Shown: positions 8,510 to 18,640, counted from the first letter of the stretch. The stretch is 34,390 nucleotides of DNA from Mizugakiibacter sp. (GCA_003233305.1 QILI01000030.1:1-34390); one strand, 5' to 3'. Numbers and translations: made by a program. The notes: generated by a model from the letters alone, not told the origin.

Positions 8510-9769
8510 TCAATTCTCTCTGCTTGCCCCGTGATCCGGGGCTGATGGCTTGTCAGTGGTCGGCTGTGCTGCTACAGCCAGCGCAGGATCCTCGGTTGTC
8601 GGATCCTCGGCATAGCGCAGCAACCAGGCAAGCGCGGGCGGGGTCACCACCGAGGTTAACAGGGACATAGCCACGATCACGGCGTAGATCAGATTGCTGA
8701 ATACGCCAGCGGCAAGTCCCAGACTGGCTACGACAATGCCGACCTCGCCACGCGGTACCATGCCCATGCCTACTGCCATTGCACTCCGATTCCCCAGGGT
8801 CAGGGCCCCTAGGTAGCCACCGATGAACTTAGTGATCACCGCGAGTACGGTGGCGAGGGTCAGCAACCACAGGGCTTCGGGAGTGGCCAGAAGCTGTAGA
8901 TCGACCTTGCTGCCGGTGATAACAAAAAAGAAAGGTGTCATCAGGGCTAGCAATGGCCGGGTCTGGTGCTCAAGCTGTTCACGTTTATCGGTTTCTGAAG
9001 CGATTAGACCAGCTAGGAACGCGCCGATAATGGCGGCGAGCCCGAATTTAGTCGAAAGCCATGCCAGTCCAAGACACAGAGCTAGCACGATGTTCAACGA
9101 TGACATCGGGTTGAGAGGTTTATCGAGCCAGGCAGAACGGCGCCGGGCAACGTGGGTACCGAACCAGCCAATTACCAGCACGAAGGCTACGGCTTCGACC
9201 AGAATGATAACAAAGTGACCTGGATTCAGATTTGAGCCCGAACTATTGCTTCCCTGTAGCGAGACGACGATGCCCAGTAGCAGCATAGCCAGAATGTCAT
9301 CGATGACCGCCGCACCGAGAATCACCCGACTCTCCTTGCGCTGCAGAACCTTCATTTCCTGCAGTACACGGGCGGTGATACCTGCCGAGGTGGCCACGAA
9401 CGCCGCGGCGATAAACATCGATTTATCCCAGGCAAAACCCTCGACGTGTGCCCACAAGGACGCCCCACCGAAGGGAACCACCACCCCCAAAACCCCCACC
9501 ATGAAAGCAGCCAAGCCAACCCGTTTGAGGTCTTCCAGGCGGGTTTCCAAACCCACGGCAAAAAGCAGTAATACCACCCCGATTTCTGCCAATGCATCGA
9601 GTACCTGGCCAGGGGCAATCCAGCCGAGTACCGAAGGCCCGATGATGACACCGGCGATGATCTCACCGACCACCCCCGGCATTTTCATGCGCTGGGCCAG
9701 TTCGGAGGTGATCTGTGCGGCGATAAATACGAGAAACAGGCTAAGCAGGATATCCGTGGCTGGGTGCAT
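8510..9769 (-). CDS. CPA2-family cation/proton antiporter
   Basis: An integral membrane exchanger of the monovalent cation:proton antiporter-2 family. I take ATG 9769 as the start, giving 419 residues; an in-frame TTG at 9808 would add 13. The protein is almost entirely transmembrane. It has RMKMPGVVGEIIAGVIIGPS near residues 27-46, the family's first conserved block, and AAVIDDILAML with paired aspartates 157 and 158. In this superfamily the Asp-Asp pair is linked to electrogenic Na+/H+ exchange (NapA-like), whereas K+ efflux KefB/C proteins usually have other residues there. No TrkA-N or regulatory C-terminal domain is present. The tail after about residue 390 is hydrophilic. It converges on mgtA with a 30-nt gap. 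The transported ion is inferred, not proven. Confidence 0.85.
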   Translation of the reverse strand: MHPATDILLSLFLVFIAAQITSELAQRMKMPGVVGEIIAGVIIGPSVLGWIAPGQVLDALAEIGVVLLLFAVGLETRLEDLKRVGLAAFMVGVLGVVVPFGGASLWAHVEGFAWDKSMFIAAAFVATSAGITARVLQEMKVLQRKESRVILGAAVIDDILAMLLLGIVVSLQGSNSSGSNLNPGHFVIILVEAVAFVLVIGWFGTHVARRRSAWLDKPLNPMSSLNIVLALCLGLAWLSTKFGLAAIIGAFLAGLIASETDKREQLEHQTRPLLALMTPFFFVITGSKVDLQLLATPEALWLLTLATVLAVITKFIGGYLGALTLGNRSAMAVGMGMVPRGEVGIVVASLGLAAGVFSNLIYAVIVAMSLLTSVVTPPALAWLLRYAEDPTTEDPALAVAAQPTTDKPSAPDHGASREN

Positions 9770-10084
9770 CAATCGATCCGTTTCGTCAAAAGCTCGTGGG
9801 GCAGCCAACGAGGCCTGCTATGACGATGCTACAGGACATCGACCGGGTACTGGCAGATCGTTACAGATAGGGGTGAGAGCGCAGGCAGTCGCTTGGTAGG
9901 TATTGGCTACCGGGTTCCCAGTAGGGGGTGGCTTTGAAAGGCCGTAGCGGTTTGAGCACAAGGTGTCACGAAGCGAATCTCCGAGTCGTGCCTACTTGAT
10001 CGGTGAGGAGTGAGCGAGGATACAACGCGGCAGTCAGGTTGCTGTGTGGTGGGCCTGTCGAGATGCTCAGCGGTGGGTGGAACA
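9770..10084. other. Gene-free stretch between antiporter and MFS genes
   Basis: This 315-nt gap separates two minus-strand genes. It should hold the antiporter promoter, but I find no convincing -35/-10 pair on the minus strand. A tiny plus-strand frame (ATG 9820, about 16 codons) has no supporting context. No repeat or strong terminator is visible. Confidence 0.5.
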
Positions 10085-11536
10085 TCATGCCGCCGTATCC
10101 GGGGTTTCGATTGGAGTCCGCATAGGACGATCATGTCGCAAGCGTAGAAACACCAGAGTAGCGATCAAGGGGAATACCGCCAGAATCAGCACCGCCATGC
10201 GGAAGGCCGGAACATACGCTTCAGGCTGCTGGGCTGGCCCGATGAAAACCGCCATTAGCATGGAAGCATTGGCGATTCCGAAGCTGAGTGCCAGATATTG
10301 TGCTGTGGTCGTCAGTGCGGCCGCGTGGGCAGCTTGTGCCGGGGCCAGATCGGTAAAGGAGAGGGTGTTCATCGTGGTGTACTGGAGCGATAAAACCAGG
10401 CCGTAGCAGAAGACTAGTGCCCCTACCGCCAAGGGCGAAGGTGAATATCCAAGCAAGGCGAACGAGGCCAGTATTACTCCTACCAGCGGGGTCGTGATCC
10501 GTAACAGAAGGCGGTAGCCAAATTTTCTGATGAGCCGCTCGATAAAGGGTTTCATCAGCATCATCGCCAGGGCCAGGGGCACCAGCATCAGCCCGGAGGC
10601 AAAGGGTGAATAACCACAGCCTATCTGCAGATACAGGACCAGCAGAAAACTCAAGCCGGCGACACCCAGTCGGGCAACCAGACTTCCTGCAACTGCGATG
10701 GTGAAACTACGAATACGAAACAGTCGTAGATCATTGACCGGATGTGAGCAACCCCGACTATGCAGGGCATAGAGCAAGGCAATTGCGATCCCCGCTGCAG
10801 CGCTGAGCAGACTCGGCCCGATGTGTAGATCGCCGGCGAATTCCGCTGCGGTGAGAAGCATTCCAGAGGCCAGACCAAAAAGAATGAATCCACGCATATC
10901 GAAGGGTCGACGCTCGCCAAACAGATGGGGCATGGCACGGCGATTCAACCAAAGTCCGACCAGCCCCACAGGGATGTTGATCAGGAAAATCAGTCGCCAG
11001 CTGGCGTACTCGGCCAGAGCCCCACCCAGCAGCGGGCCCAGAGCCGGGCCTAGCAGCCCCGGAATGGCCACAAAACTCATGGCTGCTACGAAATCCTTAC
11101 GTCCGAAAACCCGCAATAACACATAACGACCTACCGGCATCAACATGGCTCCTCCCAGACCCTGAAACACCCGGGCGATGATGAGCATCCGCAAGTTAGG
11201 TGCGAGGCCGCAGGCCAGTGAACCGATGGTAAACACGGTGATGGCTGCAGCAAAAATGCGCCGGGTTCCGAAACGCTCGGTGAGCCAGGCACTGGCGGGT
11301 ATGAACACGGCGAGGGTCAGCACATAGCTGGTCAGTGCAGTGCGCAGACTTAGTGGCGGGACCTGCAGGGCATGGGCAATGCTCGGTGCGGCGGCATTGA
11401 CAATGGTGGCATCCAGCATCTGCATGAAGAATGCCGACGCGATCAGCCATAGCAAGGTCTTTTGAGTGCGTAGCGGTGAATCCCCATCGCGAGAGGATAC
11501 GTATGGATGAGCACTTGGTAGGAAAGACTTGAACAT
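10085..11536 (-). CDS. MFS drug-efflux transporter, DHA2 (EmrB/QacA) type
   Basis: A proton-driven exporter of the major facilitator superfamily, inner membrane. The 483 residues contain about 14 hydrophobic segments, the DHA2 arrangement. Helix 1 carries MLDATIVNAAAPSIA, which matches the D1 motif (LDxTIVNVALP) of EmrB/QacA proteins. Further motifs are ERFGTRRIF between helices 2 and 3 (motif A) and RVFQGLGGAMLMPVGR in helices 4-5 (antiporter motif C region). The start ATG 11536 gives a 26-residue polar N-terminus; the ribosome site is weak. No EmrA-type membrane-fusion gene and no adjacent regulator gene is seen, so the substrate is unknown. Confidence 0.86.
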   Translation of the reverse strand: MFKSFLPSAHPYVSSRDGDSPLRTQKTLLWLIASAFFMQMLDATIVNAAAPSIAHALQVPPLSLRTALTSYVLTLAVFIPASAWLTERFGTRRIFAAAITVFTIGSLACGLAPNLRMLIIARVFQGLGGAMLMPVGRYVLLRVFGRKDFVAAMSFVAIPGLLGPALGPLLGGALAEYASWRLIFLINIPVGLVGLWLNRRAMPHLFGERRPFDMRGFILFGLASGMLLTAAEFAGDLHIGPSLLSAAAGIAIALLYALHSRGCSHPVNDLRLFRIRSFTIAVAGSLVARLGVAGLSFLLVLYLQIGCGYSPFASGLMLVPLALAMMLMKPFIERLIRKFGYRLLLRITTPLVGVILASFALLGYSPSPLAVGALVFCYGLVLSLQYTTMNTLSFTDLAPAQAAHAAALTTTAQYLALSFGIANASMLMAVFIGPAQQPEAYVPAFRMAVLILAVFPLIATLVFLRLRHDRPMRTPIETPDTAA

Positions 11537-11777
11537 CGTATGGGGCTGTAGTGCCTTTTTGGATCGACAGACACAGGAAAAGTTTCAATTTGCAGGCGAT
11601 CCACCTGGCCTGTCGGAACAGATGGGGTGGCGGCAGAATGCTGTAAGCGTGGCAGTAACATGCTGGGCCAGGAGAAACCAGCAATCCATCGCCGCGATGC
11701 TTGGCGTTGCCAATCTCGTAATGGCTTGATAAGAGCGATTACTGCGTCGCTAGGAAGCCTATTGCACTCCTTCGGCA
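11537..11777. other. Gene-free stretch upstream of the MFS gene and tRNA operon
   Basis: This stretch lies between the divergent MFS gene and the tRNA promoter and should contain the MFS promoter. I see no strong hairpin, repeat or coding potential on either strand. Confidence 0.45.
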
Positions 11778-11807
11778 TTGACGTCCTTTGTGAAGGCCGC
11801 GTAAAAT
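11778..11807 (+). promoter_or_regulatory. Sigma-70 promoter of the tRNA cluster
   Basis: TTGACG (11778-11783) and TAAAAT (11802-11807), 18 nt apart, match -35 and -10 consensus at 5/6 positions each. The predicted transcript start lies about 30 nt before tRNA-Pro. It probably drives the five tRNA genes and may read into tig. Confidence 0.72.
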
Positions 11808-11846
11808 TCGCTCCTTCCAGAGATCTCTTATGAGTTTTTCGGAGTG

Positions 11847-11923
11847 CGGGGTATAGCTCAGTCTGGTAGAGCGCCAGCTTTGGGAGCTGGATGTCGGGGG
11901 TTCGAATCCCTCTTCCCCGACCA
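11847..11923 (+). tRNA. tRNA-Pro (anticodon UGG)
   Basis: A 77-nt cloverleaf. The acceptor arm CGGGGTA pairs with TTCCCCG, with one U-U mismatch at the sixth pair. The anticodon stem CCAGC/GCTGG encloses TTTGGGA, giving anticodon TGG. The T-loop is TTCGAAT and CCA is encoded. It is the first gene of a five-tRNA cluster. Confidence 0.95.
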
Positions 11924-11942
11924 AAGCGCGTTCAATAGGTAC

Positions 11943-12019
11943 GCGCCTGTAGCTCAACCGGATAGAGCTCCGGCCTTCTAAGCCGGAGGTTGCAGGTTCG
12001 AGTCCTGCCAGGCGCACCA
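11943..12019 (+). tRNA. tRNA-Arg (anticodon UCU)
   Basis: A 77-nt cloverleaf with a perfect acceptor arm GCGCCTG/CAGGCGC. The anticodon stem CCGGC/GCCGG encloses CTTCTAA, anticodon TCT (codon AGA). The T-loop is TTCGAGT and CCA is encoded. It lies 19 nt after tRNA-Pro. Confidence 0.96.
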
Positions 12020-12037
12020 ATGCGTGGCAGGGTCAAT

Positions 12038-12115
12038 GGTGGGCGTAGCTCAGTTGGTTAGAGTACCGGATTGTGATTCCGGGTGTCGTGGGTTCGAATC
12101 CCATCGTCCACCCCA
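12038..12115 (+). tRNA. tRNA-His (anticodon GUG)
   Basis: The acceptor arm GTGGGCG/CGTCCAC is preceded by an extra G at 12038, the G-1 identity base of tRNA-His, facing C73. The anticodon stem CCGGA/TCCGG encloses TTGTGAT, anticodon GTG. The T-loop is TTCGAAT and CCA is encoded. Confidence 0.96.
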
Positions 12116-12143
12116 TTTTGATATGTTAAAATACGTAAGTTCC

Positions 12144-12219
12144 GGGCCGTTAGCTCAATTGGTAGAGCAGTGGACTCTTAATCCATTGGTTGTAGGTTCG
12201 ATTCCTACACGGCCCACCA
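12144..12219 (+). tRNA. tRNA-Lys (anticodon CUU)
   Basis: A 76-nt cloverleaf with acceptor GGGCCGT/ACGGCCC. The anticodon stem GTGGA/TCCAT (one G-U pair) encloses CTCTTAA, so bases 34-36 are CTT and it reads AAG. The T-loop is TTCGATT and CCA is encoded. This is the minor lysine isoacceptor; the UUU species must lie elsewhere. Confidence 0.94.
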
Positions 12220-12293
12220 TTTTACCTATTTATTTTCGCCTTTTACTTTTCCTCTCGACGTGCTTGCCTTAAGCTATCCTGCTACCAAGCAAT

Positions 12294-12379
<86 letters not shown>

Positions 12380-12429
12380 ACGCCTAACCATCCGTGCCTG
12401 TAGCGGGTATCGGGAGATGAGGAATACGC

Positions 12430-13725
12430 ATGCAGGTTTCGCTTGAAAATATCGGCAATCTCGAACGCCGACTTACCGTTAGCTTCCCATCCAAAGACCT
12501 GGACGGACGTGTGCACAAGCGTCTGCAAGAGTTGTCGCACTCGGTAAGACTGAAGGGATTTCGTCCCGGTAGGGTACCGATGAAGGTGATAGAGCAGCGC
12601 TACGGGGATCAGGTTCGTGGCGAAGAACTGTCTGAGATCATCCGCCATACCTTTGATCAGGCCGTTACCGAGCAGAAATTACGCCCTGTTTCCTCTCCCG
12701 CCATCGATACAGATGGTAATGCCAAAGATGGTGAAATTGCCTATAGCGCACGGTTTGAGGTCTTCCCTGAGCTGCCTGAAGTCGATGTGACGTCTTTACA
12801 GATCGAACATATCGTGGCTGAGGTAACGGATCATGATATTGACGTGATGATCGATACGCTGCGTAAGCAACGCCAGCGTTTTGAAGATATCGACAGGGAA
12901 GCTCAAGAAGGTGATTTTGTTGATTTCAATTATACCGTGCAGACATCTGAGCAGCGTTGGCCTGAGAAGGGCTTTCAGCATGGTGAAAGTGTGCTCGGTG
13001 CCGGTAGCGTACTCAAGGAAGTTGAAGCGGCACTGCTGGGACACCGCTGCGGTGAAGAGCTGGAGATCGACGTAGCCTTCCCGGATGATTTCCACAATAC
13101 CGATCTGGCAGGCAAGCTGGCCCGCATGACGGTCACGATCAACCAAGTCCGTGAGCCGATTATTCCGGAACTGGATGAGACATTTATCAGTCAGTTTGGT
13201 ATCCGCAACGGCAGCCTGGAAGGCTTTCGCGAAGAAGTGTGCGGCAATCTCAAGCGTGAGCTGAATAATGCCCTGTCCTCTCGCCTCAAGGCTCAGATTG
13301 CAGAACATCTTGCCGCCGCCTACCCTGACGTTGATTTACCTAAGACGATGGTGGCAGAACAGGCACGGTCCATTGCCCGTATCGGTCTTCAAGAAGACCA
13401 GCAGCCTAGTGAAGCACAACTTCTTGCCGCCCAGCAGCCGGCTCAAGTGCGGGTAAGGGCAGGCCTGATAATGGGAGAAATTGCCCGTCGTGAGAATATT
13501 CAGCCTGAAGAAGCTCGATTGAGCAAGGCGCTGACGGCCATTGCCAGCACCTATGAGGATCCTCAGCAGGTCATCGACTTATACAGCCGCGATACACGTT
13601 TCATGGCCTCTCTGCGCAACCAGGTACTTGAGGAGCAGGTTGCGGAGTGGGTGGCCGAGCATGCACAGTGTACGGATACCCCCCTGAGCTTCGAAGACGT
13701 TCTGCGTCCCCGCCAGCCAGATTAA
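12430..13725 (+). CDS. tig: Trigger factor, ribosome-bound chaperone and prolyl isomerase
   Basis: Trigger factor binds the ribosome exit tunnel and shields nascent chains. The 431-residue length is standard. The N-terminal ribosome-binding domain ends with the signature region GFRPGRVPMKVIEQRYG (about residues 46-62). An FKBP-type isomerase domain follows at about residues 155-245 (EGDFVDFNYT onward), then the long helical chaperone arms. ATG 12430 is preceded by GATGAGGAA, a good ribosome site. clpP follows after 27 nt and clpX 100 nt later, the classic gammaproteobacterial order. Confidence 0.96.
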   Translation: MQVSLENIGNLERRLTVSFPSKDLDGRVHKRLQELSHSVRLKGFRPGRVPMKVIEQRYGDQVRGEELSEIIRHTFDQAVTEQKLRPVSSPAIDTDGNAKDGEIAYSARFEVFPELPEVDVTSLQIEHIVAEVTDHDIDVMIDTLRKQRQRFEDIDREAQEGDFVDFNYTVQTSEQRWPEKGFQHGESVLGAGSVLKEVEAALLGHRCGEELEIDVAFPDDFHNTDLAGKLARMTVTINQVREPIIPELDETFISQFGIRNGSLEGFREEVCGNLKRELNNALSSRLKAQIAEHLAAAYPDVDLPKTMVAEQARSIARIGLQEDQQPSEAQLLAAQQPAQVRVRAGLIMGEIARRENIQPEEARLSKALTAIASTYEDPQQVIDLYSRDTRFMASLRNQVLEEQVAEWVAEHAQCTDTPLSFEDVLRPRQPD

Positions 13726-13752
13726 TTGATCGTTATTAGCCAGGAGACCAAC

Positions 13753-14388
13753 ATGAACGCCGATGCATCTTCACCAATGGGGCTAAACCTCGTACCTATG
13801 GTGGTCGAGCAAACCCCGCGGGGCGAACGATCTTATGACATCTATTCGCGGCTTCTCAAAGAGCGCGTGGTTTTTCTGGTAGGTCCTGTAGACGATAGTG
13901 TGGCCAACCTGGTGATCGCCCAACTACTGTTTCTGGAATCAGAAAATCCAGATAAAGATATCAACTTCTACATCAACAGCCCGGGTGGATCGGTGACGGC
14001 CGGGTTTGCAATTTACGACACCATGCAGTTTCTGAAATGCGAGATCAGTACCATGTGTGTAGGGCAGGCGGCAAGCATGGGTGCGTTTCTGTTGGCGGCT
14101 GGCACTCACGGCAAGCGGTATGCGTTGCCCAATTCACGAATTATGATTCATCAGCCCTCAGGGGGTACGCAGGGCCAGGCCACGGACATCGAGATTCATG
14201 CTAAGGAGATCCTGGTATTGCGCGAACGCCTCAACCAGATCTTGGCTCAGCATACGGGAAGACCGGCGGAAGAGATTGCCCACGATACCGAACGCGACCG
14301 TTTTCTGAGCGCTGCAGAAGCAAAAACCTATGGGTTAATTGATGAAGTCCTGGAAAAACGCTCTGAGGAAGCCGTTAAATCGGCTTGA
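13753..14388 (+). CDS. clpP: ATP-dependent Clp protease proteolytic subunit ClpP
   Basis: The serine peptidase of ClpXP/ClpAP, forming a 14-subunit barrel in the cytoplasm. I start it at ATG 13753, where AGGAGA lies 5 nt upstream, giving 211 residues; an in-frame TTG directly after the tig stop has no ribosome site. The catalytic triad is visible: Ser108 in GQAASMGAF, His133 in MIHQPSGG, and Asp182 in [10 protein letters not shown]. As in other ClpP proteins, a short N-terminal propeptide is expected to be removed. It lies between tig and clpX. Confidence 0.97.
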   Translation: MNADASSPMGLNLVPMVVEQTPRGERSYDIYSRLLKERVVFLVGPVDDSVANLVIAQLLFLESENPDKDINFYINSPGGSVTAGFAIYDTMQFLKCEISTMCVGQAASMGAFLLAAGTHGKRYALPNSRIMIHQPSGGTQGQATDIEIHAKEILVLRERLNQILAQHTGRPAEEIAHDTERDRFLSAAEAKTYGLIDEVLEKRSEEAVKSA

Positions 14389-14488
14389 TCCAAACATTTG
14401 ACCAGGCTGGATAGCTGCCGGGCTTTTTCTGTAGTAGCCGGTGCTGTGTTATTGTCGCTTCAAAGGTACTGACAGTGCGGTTTAGAGC

Positions 14489-15784
14489 ATGAACGACGAA
14501 CGACAGGGCGGGACTGGAGAGAGCGGCAAGATCCTCTACTGCTCATTCTGTGGCAAGAGCCAGCACGAGGTACGCAAACTGATTGCGGGCCCATCCGTGT
14601 TCATTTGCGACGAGTGTGTGCAGTTGTGCAACGATATTATTCGTGAGGAACTGGAGGAGAAGTCTTCGTCTAACCGCGAGCAGCTGCCGCGGCCCCGCGA
14701 GATTCTGGATACCCTCAATCAATATGTGATCGGTCAATCCCTGGCGAAGAAATCGCTATCGGTCGCCGTGTACAACCACTATAAACGCCTCCAATCATTG
14801 CAGAAGGAGGATGATGTCGAACTGTCCAAATCCAATATTCTATTAATTGGTCCAACCGGATCGGGCAAGACCTTGTTGGCCGAAACTTTGGCCAGGTTGC
14901 TGAATGTACCTTTCACCATTGCCGATGCAACCAGCCTCACCGAGGCCGGGTATGTTGGTGAAGATGTCGAAAACATCATCCAGAAATTATTGCAGCGGTG
15001 TGACTATGATGTTGAAAAAGCCCAACATGGCATCGTCTACATTGATGAAATTGACAAAATTTCACGCAAGAGTGAAAACCCGTCCATCACCCGGGATGTT
15101 TCTGGAGAGGGGGTCCAGCAGGCGCTCCTTAAGCTCATCGAAGGCACCATGGCTTCGGTTCCTCCACAAGGTGGACGCAAACATCCCCAGCAGGAATTTC
15201 TGCAGGTCGATACCCGCAACATCCTATTCATCTGTGGCGGGGCCTTCTCCGGTTTGGAAAAAATTATCCAGCGGCGTTCTGAGAGTACCGGGATCGGCTT
15301 TAAGGCGGATTTGCGCAGCAAGAAGCGAACCACGAACCTGGGTAAGGTTCTGCATGATGTCGAGCCGGAGGACCTGGTTCATTTCGGACTGATACCCGAA
15401 TTTGTCGGGCGTTTACCTGTTGTGGCAACGCTTGACGAACTGGATGAGCCGTCACTGATAAAGATTTTAACCGAGCCCAAGAATGCTTTGACCAAACAAT
15501 TTCAGAAACTCTTTTCGATGGAAGATGTGGAATTGGAGTTTCGTCCTGACGCGCTCTCAGCCATTGCCCACAAGGCGATTAATCGCAAGACCGGTGCTCG
15601 TGGTCTGCGCACGATCCTTGAATATGTGCTACTGGAAACCATGTTCGATCTCCCCTCACTTGAGCATGTAAGCAAGGTTGTGCTCGACGCAGGCGTGATC
15701 AATGGTCAGGCCGAACCCTATCTGATTTATCGCGGCAATCTACAACCGGCAGCAACATCCGAGAGTGCAGGCGACGCAGCCTGA
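14489..15784 (+). CDS. clpX: ATP-dependent unfoldase ClpX
   Basis: ClpX unfolds tagged proteins and feeds them to ClpP. The 431 residues include an N-terminal zinc-binding domain, CSFC and CDEC cysteine pairs at about residues 18-43. The AAA+ module follows with Walker A GPTGSGKT at 121-128 and Walker [11 protein letters not shown]. The IGF-type loop that docks on ClpP lies within residues 265-280 (STGIGFKAD), and the C-terminal sensor-2 region is [12 protein letters not shown]. The 100-nt gap after clpP shows no firm promoter. Confidence 0.97.
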   Translation: MNDERQGGTGESGKILYCSFCGKSQHEVRKLIAGPSVFICDECVQLCNDIIREELEEKSSSNREQLPRPREILDTLNQYVIGQSLAKKSLSVAVYNHYKRLQSLQKEDDVELSKSNILLIGPTGSGKTLLAETLARLLNVPFTIADATSLTEAGYVGEDVENIIQKLLQRCDYDVEKAQHGIVYIDEIDKISRKSENPSITRDVSGEGVQQALLKLIEGTMASVPPQGGRKHPQQEFLQVDTRNILFICGGAFSGLEKIIQRRSESTGIGFKADLRSKKRTTNLGKVLHDVEPEDLVHFGLIPEFVGRLPVVATLDELDEPSLIKILTEPKNALTKQFQKLFSMEDVELEFRPDALSAIAHKAINRKTGARGLRTILEYVLLETMFDLPSLEHVSKVVLDAGVINGQAEPYLIYRGNLQPAATSESAGDAA

Positions 15785-15857
15785 GCGCAGTCAGTTAGCT
15801 TGTGGGATGGCCCCAGTCGTGAAAGGACTCAGCCCATGGTCTGATTCACAGGGCTCA

Positions 15858-15886
15858 CTTGTGCAAGTACTGTAGCGCCCTCATTT
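15858..15886 (+). promoter_or_regulatory. Candidate sigma-32 heat-shock promoter of lon
   Basis: CTTGTGC (15858-15864), a 14-nt spacer and CCTCATTT (15879-15886) resemble the RpoH consensus CTTGAAA / CCCCATNT. The -10 element differs at one base. It would start transcription about 60 nt before the lon ATG, and lon is a known heat-shock gene in gammaproteobacteria. Confidence 0.5.
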
Positions 15887-15954
15887 CCATTGCGAGCGCA
15901 GCTGCCGTGGTTTAAGCGAAGGCGCTCATTTTCTTATTCAACTTGATGGTAATC

Positions 15955-18483
15955 ATGACCGAACAAACTGCTGACAAAATCCTGGAACTCCCAGAATTGA
16001 TACCGGTGCTACCTTTACGGGATGTTGTGGTTTATCCACACATGGTGATTCCTTTATTTGTCGGGCGCAGCAAATCGATGCGAGCTTTGGAAGAGGCTAT
16101 GAACGGCGAGCGTCAGATCCTGCTCGTTGCCCAGCATGCTCCTGACGTGGAGGATCCCGAAGAGAGTGATCTCTACCGAACCGGTACGGTGGCTTCTGTC
16201 CTGCAGATGCTCAAGCTGCCTGACGGAACGGTCAAGGTTCTGGCCGAAGGACGATCCCGGGTGCAAATCCTTCACTATCAGAACAGCCCTGATATGTTGC
16301 AGGCCGAAGCACGATTGATTGAATCGGTCAGTTCGGGGAGGGAAAAAGAACTGGAGGTGATTTCACGTAGTCTGATAGGTATGTTTGAGCAATTACTCAA
16401 GCAAAGCCGCAAATTGCCCCCTGAAATCATGTCGACTCTATCAGGCATTGATGATCCGGGGCGTTTGGCTGACACCATTGCTGCCCATCTTTCCGTACGC
16501 ATACCTGATAAGCAAAAAGTTCTGGAAACCACGGAAGTCGGTGAGCGGCTTGAGCTTCTTATCGGCTTGGTGGACAGCGAAATTGATATGCAACAGGTGG
16601 AAAAGCGCATCCGTGGCCGGGTCAAGTCACAGATGGAGAAGAGCCAACGCGAGTACTACCTCAATGAGCAAATCAAGGCGATCCAGAAGGAGCTTGGTGA
16701 AGAAGATGTTGCCGATGAACTCGCTATACTCGCCAAGAAGATCGAAGAGGCAGGTATGCCTAAGGTCGTTCATACCAAGGCCAAGCAGGAACTGTCCAAG
16801 CTAAAGCATATGTCACCCATGTCTGCTGAGGCGACCGTGGTTCGCAACTATCTGGACTGGATCATTGGCGTACCCTGGAAAAAACACAGTAAATTGCGTA
16901 AAGATTTGGTTCTTGCCAAAGAGGTTCTGGACACCGATCACTACGGACTTGAGAAGGTTAAGGAACGCATCCTTGAAAACCTGGCCGTGCAACAGCGTGT
17001 CAAACGCATAAAAGGTCCGATTCTTTGCCTGGTTGGACCCCCGGGTGTCGGCAAGACATCTCTGGGGCGGTCGATCGCCAGGGCAACCCATCGTACCTTT
17101 GTGCGCATGAGCTTGGGAGGAGTTCGCGACGAGGCCGAGATACGCGGTCACAGACGTACCTATATCGGTTCCATGCCGGGCAGGATTCTACAGAATCTAG
17201 CCAAAGCCGGTACCCGCAATCCGTTGTTCATGCTGGACGAGATCGACAAGATGTCCATGGACTTTCGCGGCGATCCATCCTCAGCATTGCTGGAAGTGCT
17301 TGATCCGGAGCAAAACCATATCTTCAACGATCACTACCTTGAAGTGGATTTCGATCTCAGCGAGGTAATGTGGATTGCAACCGCCAACTCGCTCAACATC
17401 CCCCCACCGCTGCTTGACCGCATGGAGGTAATTCGTATTCCCGGCTATACCGAAGACGAAAAGTTGGCTATCGCTGACAACTATCTGGTTCCGAAACAAC
17501 TCATAGCGAACGGGCTGAAGGTGGACGAGATCAGCATTGATGATGCCAGTATTCGGGAGATGATTCGTTATTACACACGTGAATCGGGTGTCCGCGGTCT
17601 GGAGCGTGAGCTGGCCAAGATTTCTCGTAAGGTGGTCAAGGAGCTGGTCTTATCCGAGGCATCGGAAAAGTCAAAGCGGGTCGCCGTAAAGGCCCAGAAG
17701 AAAGCCCCAACCCGGCGTAAGACTACTAGGAAAACAGTGCACTCGAAACCGCAATGTGTACGGGTTAAGCCAGCAACACTCAACCACTATCTTGGGGTAC
17801 GTCAGTTCAGTTTTGGACGGGCCGAATCACAGAATGAAGTGGGTGTGGTAACGGGTCTGGCCTGGACCTCCGCAGGCGGTGATCTGCTCAGTATCGAGGC
17901 TGCCGTTCTGCCGGGTAAAGGCAAACTGATGCATACCGGGCAGCTTGGTGATGTGATGCAGGAATCCATTCAGGCGGCATTATCCGTGGTTCGTGCCCGC
18001 AGTGCAGCGTTTGGTCTCGACCCTGAATTTCATCAGAAATGTGATCTTCATGTCCATGTTCCAGAAGGTGCCATTCCCAAGGATGGGCCGAGTGCTGGAA
18101 TTGCTATGTGTACAGTGTTGGTCTCGGCGCTGACCCGAATTCCAGTGCACGCCAATGTGGCCATGACCGGTGAAATTACTTTGCGAGGCCGGGTGTTGCC
18201 GATTGGTGGCTTGAAGGAAAAACTTTTGGCTGCGCATCGGGGAGGGATCCAGACCGTGTTGATTCCGGAGGATAATCGTAAGGATCTGGCTGACATTCCC
18301 GACAATGTCAAAGCCTCACTGGACATCCATTGTCTGAAGTGGATCGACGAAGTGCTTGATCTGGCGTTGGCGGAGCCATTGAAACAAAGAGTTCAGGACG
18401 AGACGGCGACAAAAGCCGTATTCAAAACAGACGTTAAACCGCAAGCGGTCGCTAGAGACCTACCTGAGGGTCCTAGGCATTGA
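15955..18483 (+). CDS. lon: ATP-dependent protease Lon (LonA) with lysine-rich linker insert
   Basis: Lon degrades damaged and regulatory proteins as a hexamer in the cytoplasm. From ATG 15955 it has 842 residues, longer than the 784 of E. coli Lon; upstream in-frame starts at 15943 and 15946 would add 3-4 residues. The N-terminal substrate domain begins at [18 protein letters not shown]. Walker A GPPGVGKT is at 361-368. The Ser-Lys dyad is Ser713 (DGPSAGIAM) and Lys756 (second Lys of GGLKEK), spaced 43 as in E. coli. Extra length comes from a Lys/Arg-rich insert at about residues 568-601, between the AAA+ module and the protease domain, and from a C-terminal tail of about 30 residues. A candidate sigma-32 promoter precedes it. 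Confidence 0.97.
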   Translation: MTEQTADKILELPELIPVLPLRDVVVYPHMVIPLFVGRSKSMRALEEAMNGERQILLVAQHAPDVEDPEESDLYRTGTVASVLQMLKLPDGTVKVLAEGRSRVQILHYQNSPDMLQAEARLIESVSSGREKELEVISRSLIGMFEQLLKQSRKLPPEIMSTLSGIDDPGRLADTIAAHLSVRIPDKQKVLETTEVGERLELLIGLVDSEIDMQQVEKRIRGRVKSQMEKSQREYYLNEQIKAIQKELGEEDVADELAILAKKIEEAGMPKVVHTKAKQELSKLKHMSPMSAEATVVRNYLDWIIGVPWKKHSKLRKDLVLAKEVLDTDHYGLEKVKERILENLAVQQRVKRIKGPILCLVGPPGVGKTSLGRSIARATHRTFVRMSLGGVRDEAEIRGHRRTYIGSMPGRILQNLAKAGTRNPLFMLDEIDKMSMDFRGDPSSALLEVLDPEQNHIFNDHYLEVDFDLSEVMWIATANSLNIPPPLLDRMEVIRIPGYTEDEKLAIADNYLVPKQLIANGLKVDEISIDDASIREMIRYYTRESGVRGLERELAKISRKVVKELVLSEASEKSKRVAVKAQKKAPTRRKTTRKTVHSKPQCVRVKPATLNHYLGVRQFSFGRAESQNEVGVVTGLAWTSAGGDLLSIEAAVLPGKGKLMHTGQLGDVMQESIQAALSVVRARSAAFGLDPEFHQKCDLHVHVPEGAIPKDGPSAGIAMCTVLVSALTRIPVHANVAMTGEITLRGRVLPIGGLKEKLLAAHRGGIQTVLIPEDNRKDLADIPDNVKASLDIHCLKWIDEVLDLALAEPLKQRVQDETATKAVFKTDVKPQAVARDLPEGPRH

Positions 18484-18640
18484 CCTGACCGCAAGCCTTT
18501 GCTATGGGACGTCGAAGCCTTATGTCGCCTTGTGTTGCGGGGTTCTGGAGGCACTGGTATAAAGGCTGCGCCGTCGATCTTCTTGAGAACCCAGATCGTG
18601 CGGGGATCGTGGGGGGGCTTTGTGGGTTGCACGTGATAAG

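Noticed and set aside
9820-9870. Short frame MTMLQDIDRVLADRYR near the antiporter start
   Set aside because: Sixteen codons only; a faint likeness to phosphoribosyltransferase N-termini is not enough to call gene debris.
14389-14488. Terminator between clpP and clpX (GCCGGGCTTTTT)
   Set aside because: The T run is present but only about 4 base pairs of stem can form.
18484-18640. Terminator after lon
   Set aside because: No stem with an adjacent T run was found; the G-rich run near 18610 has no pairing partner that gives a stable hairpin.
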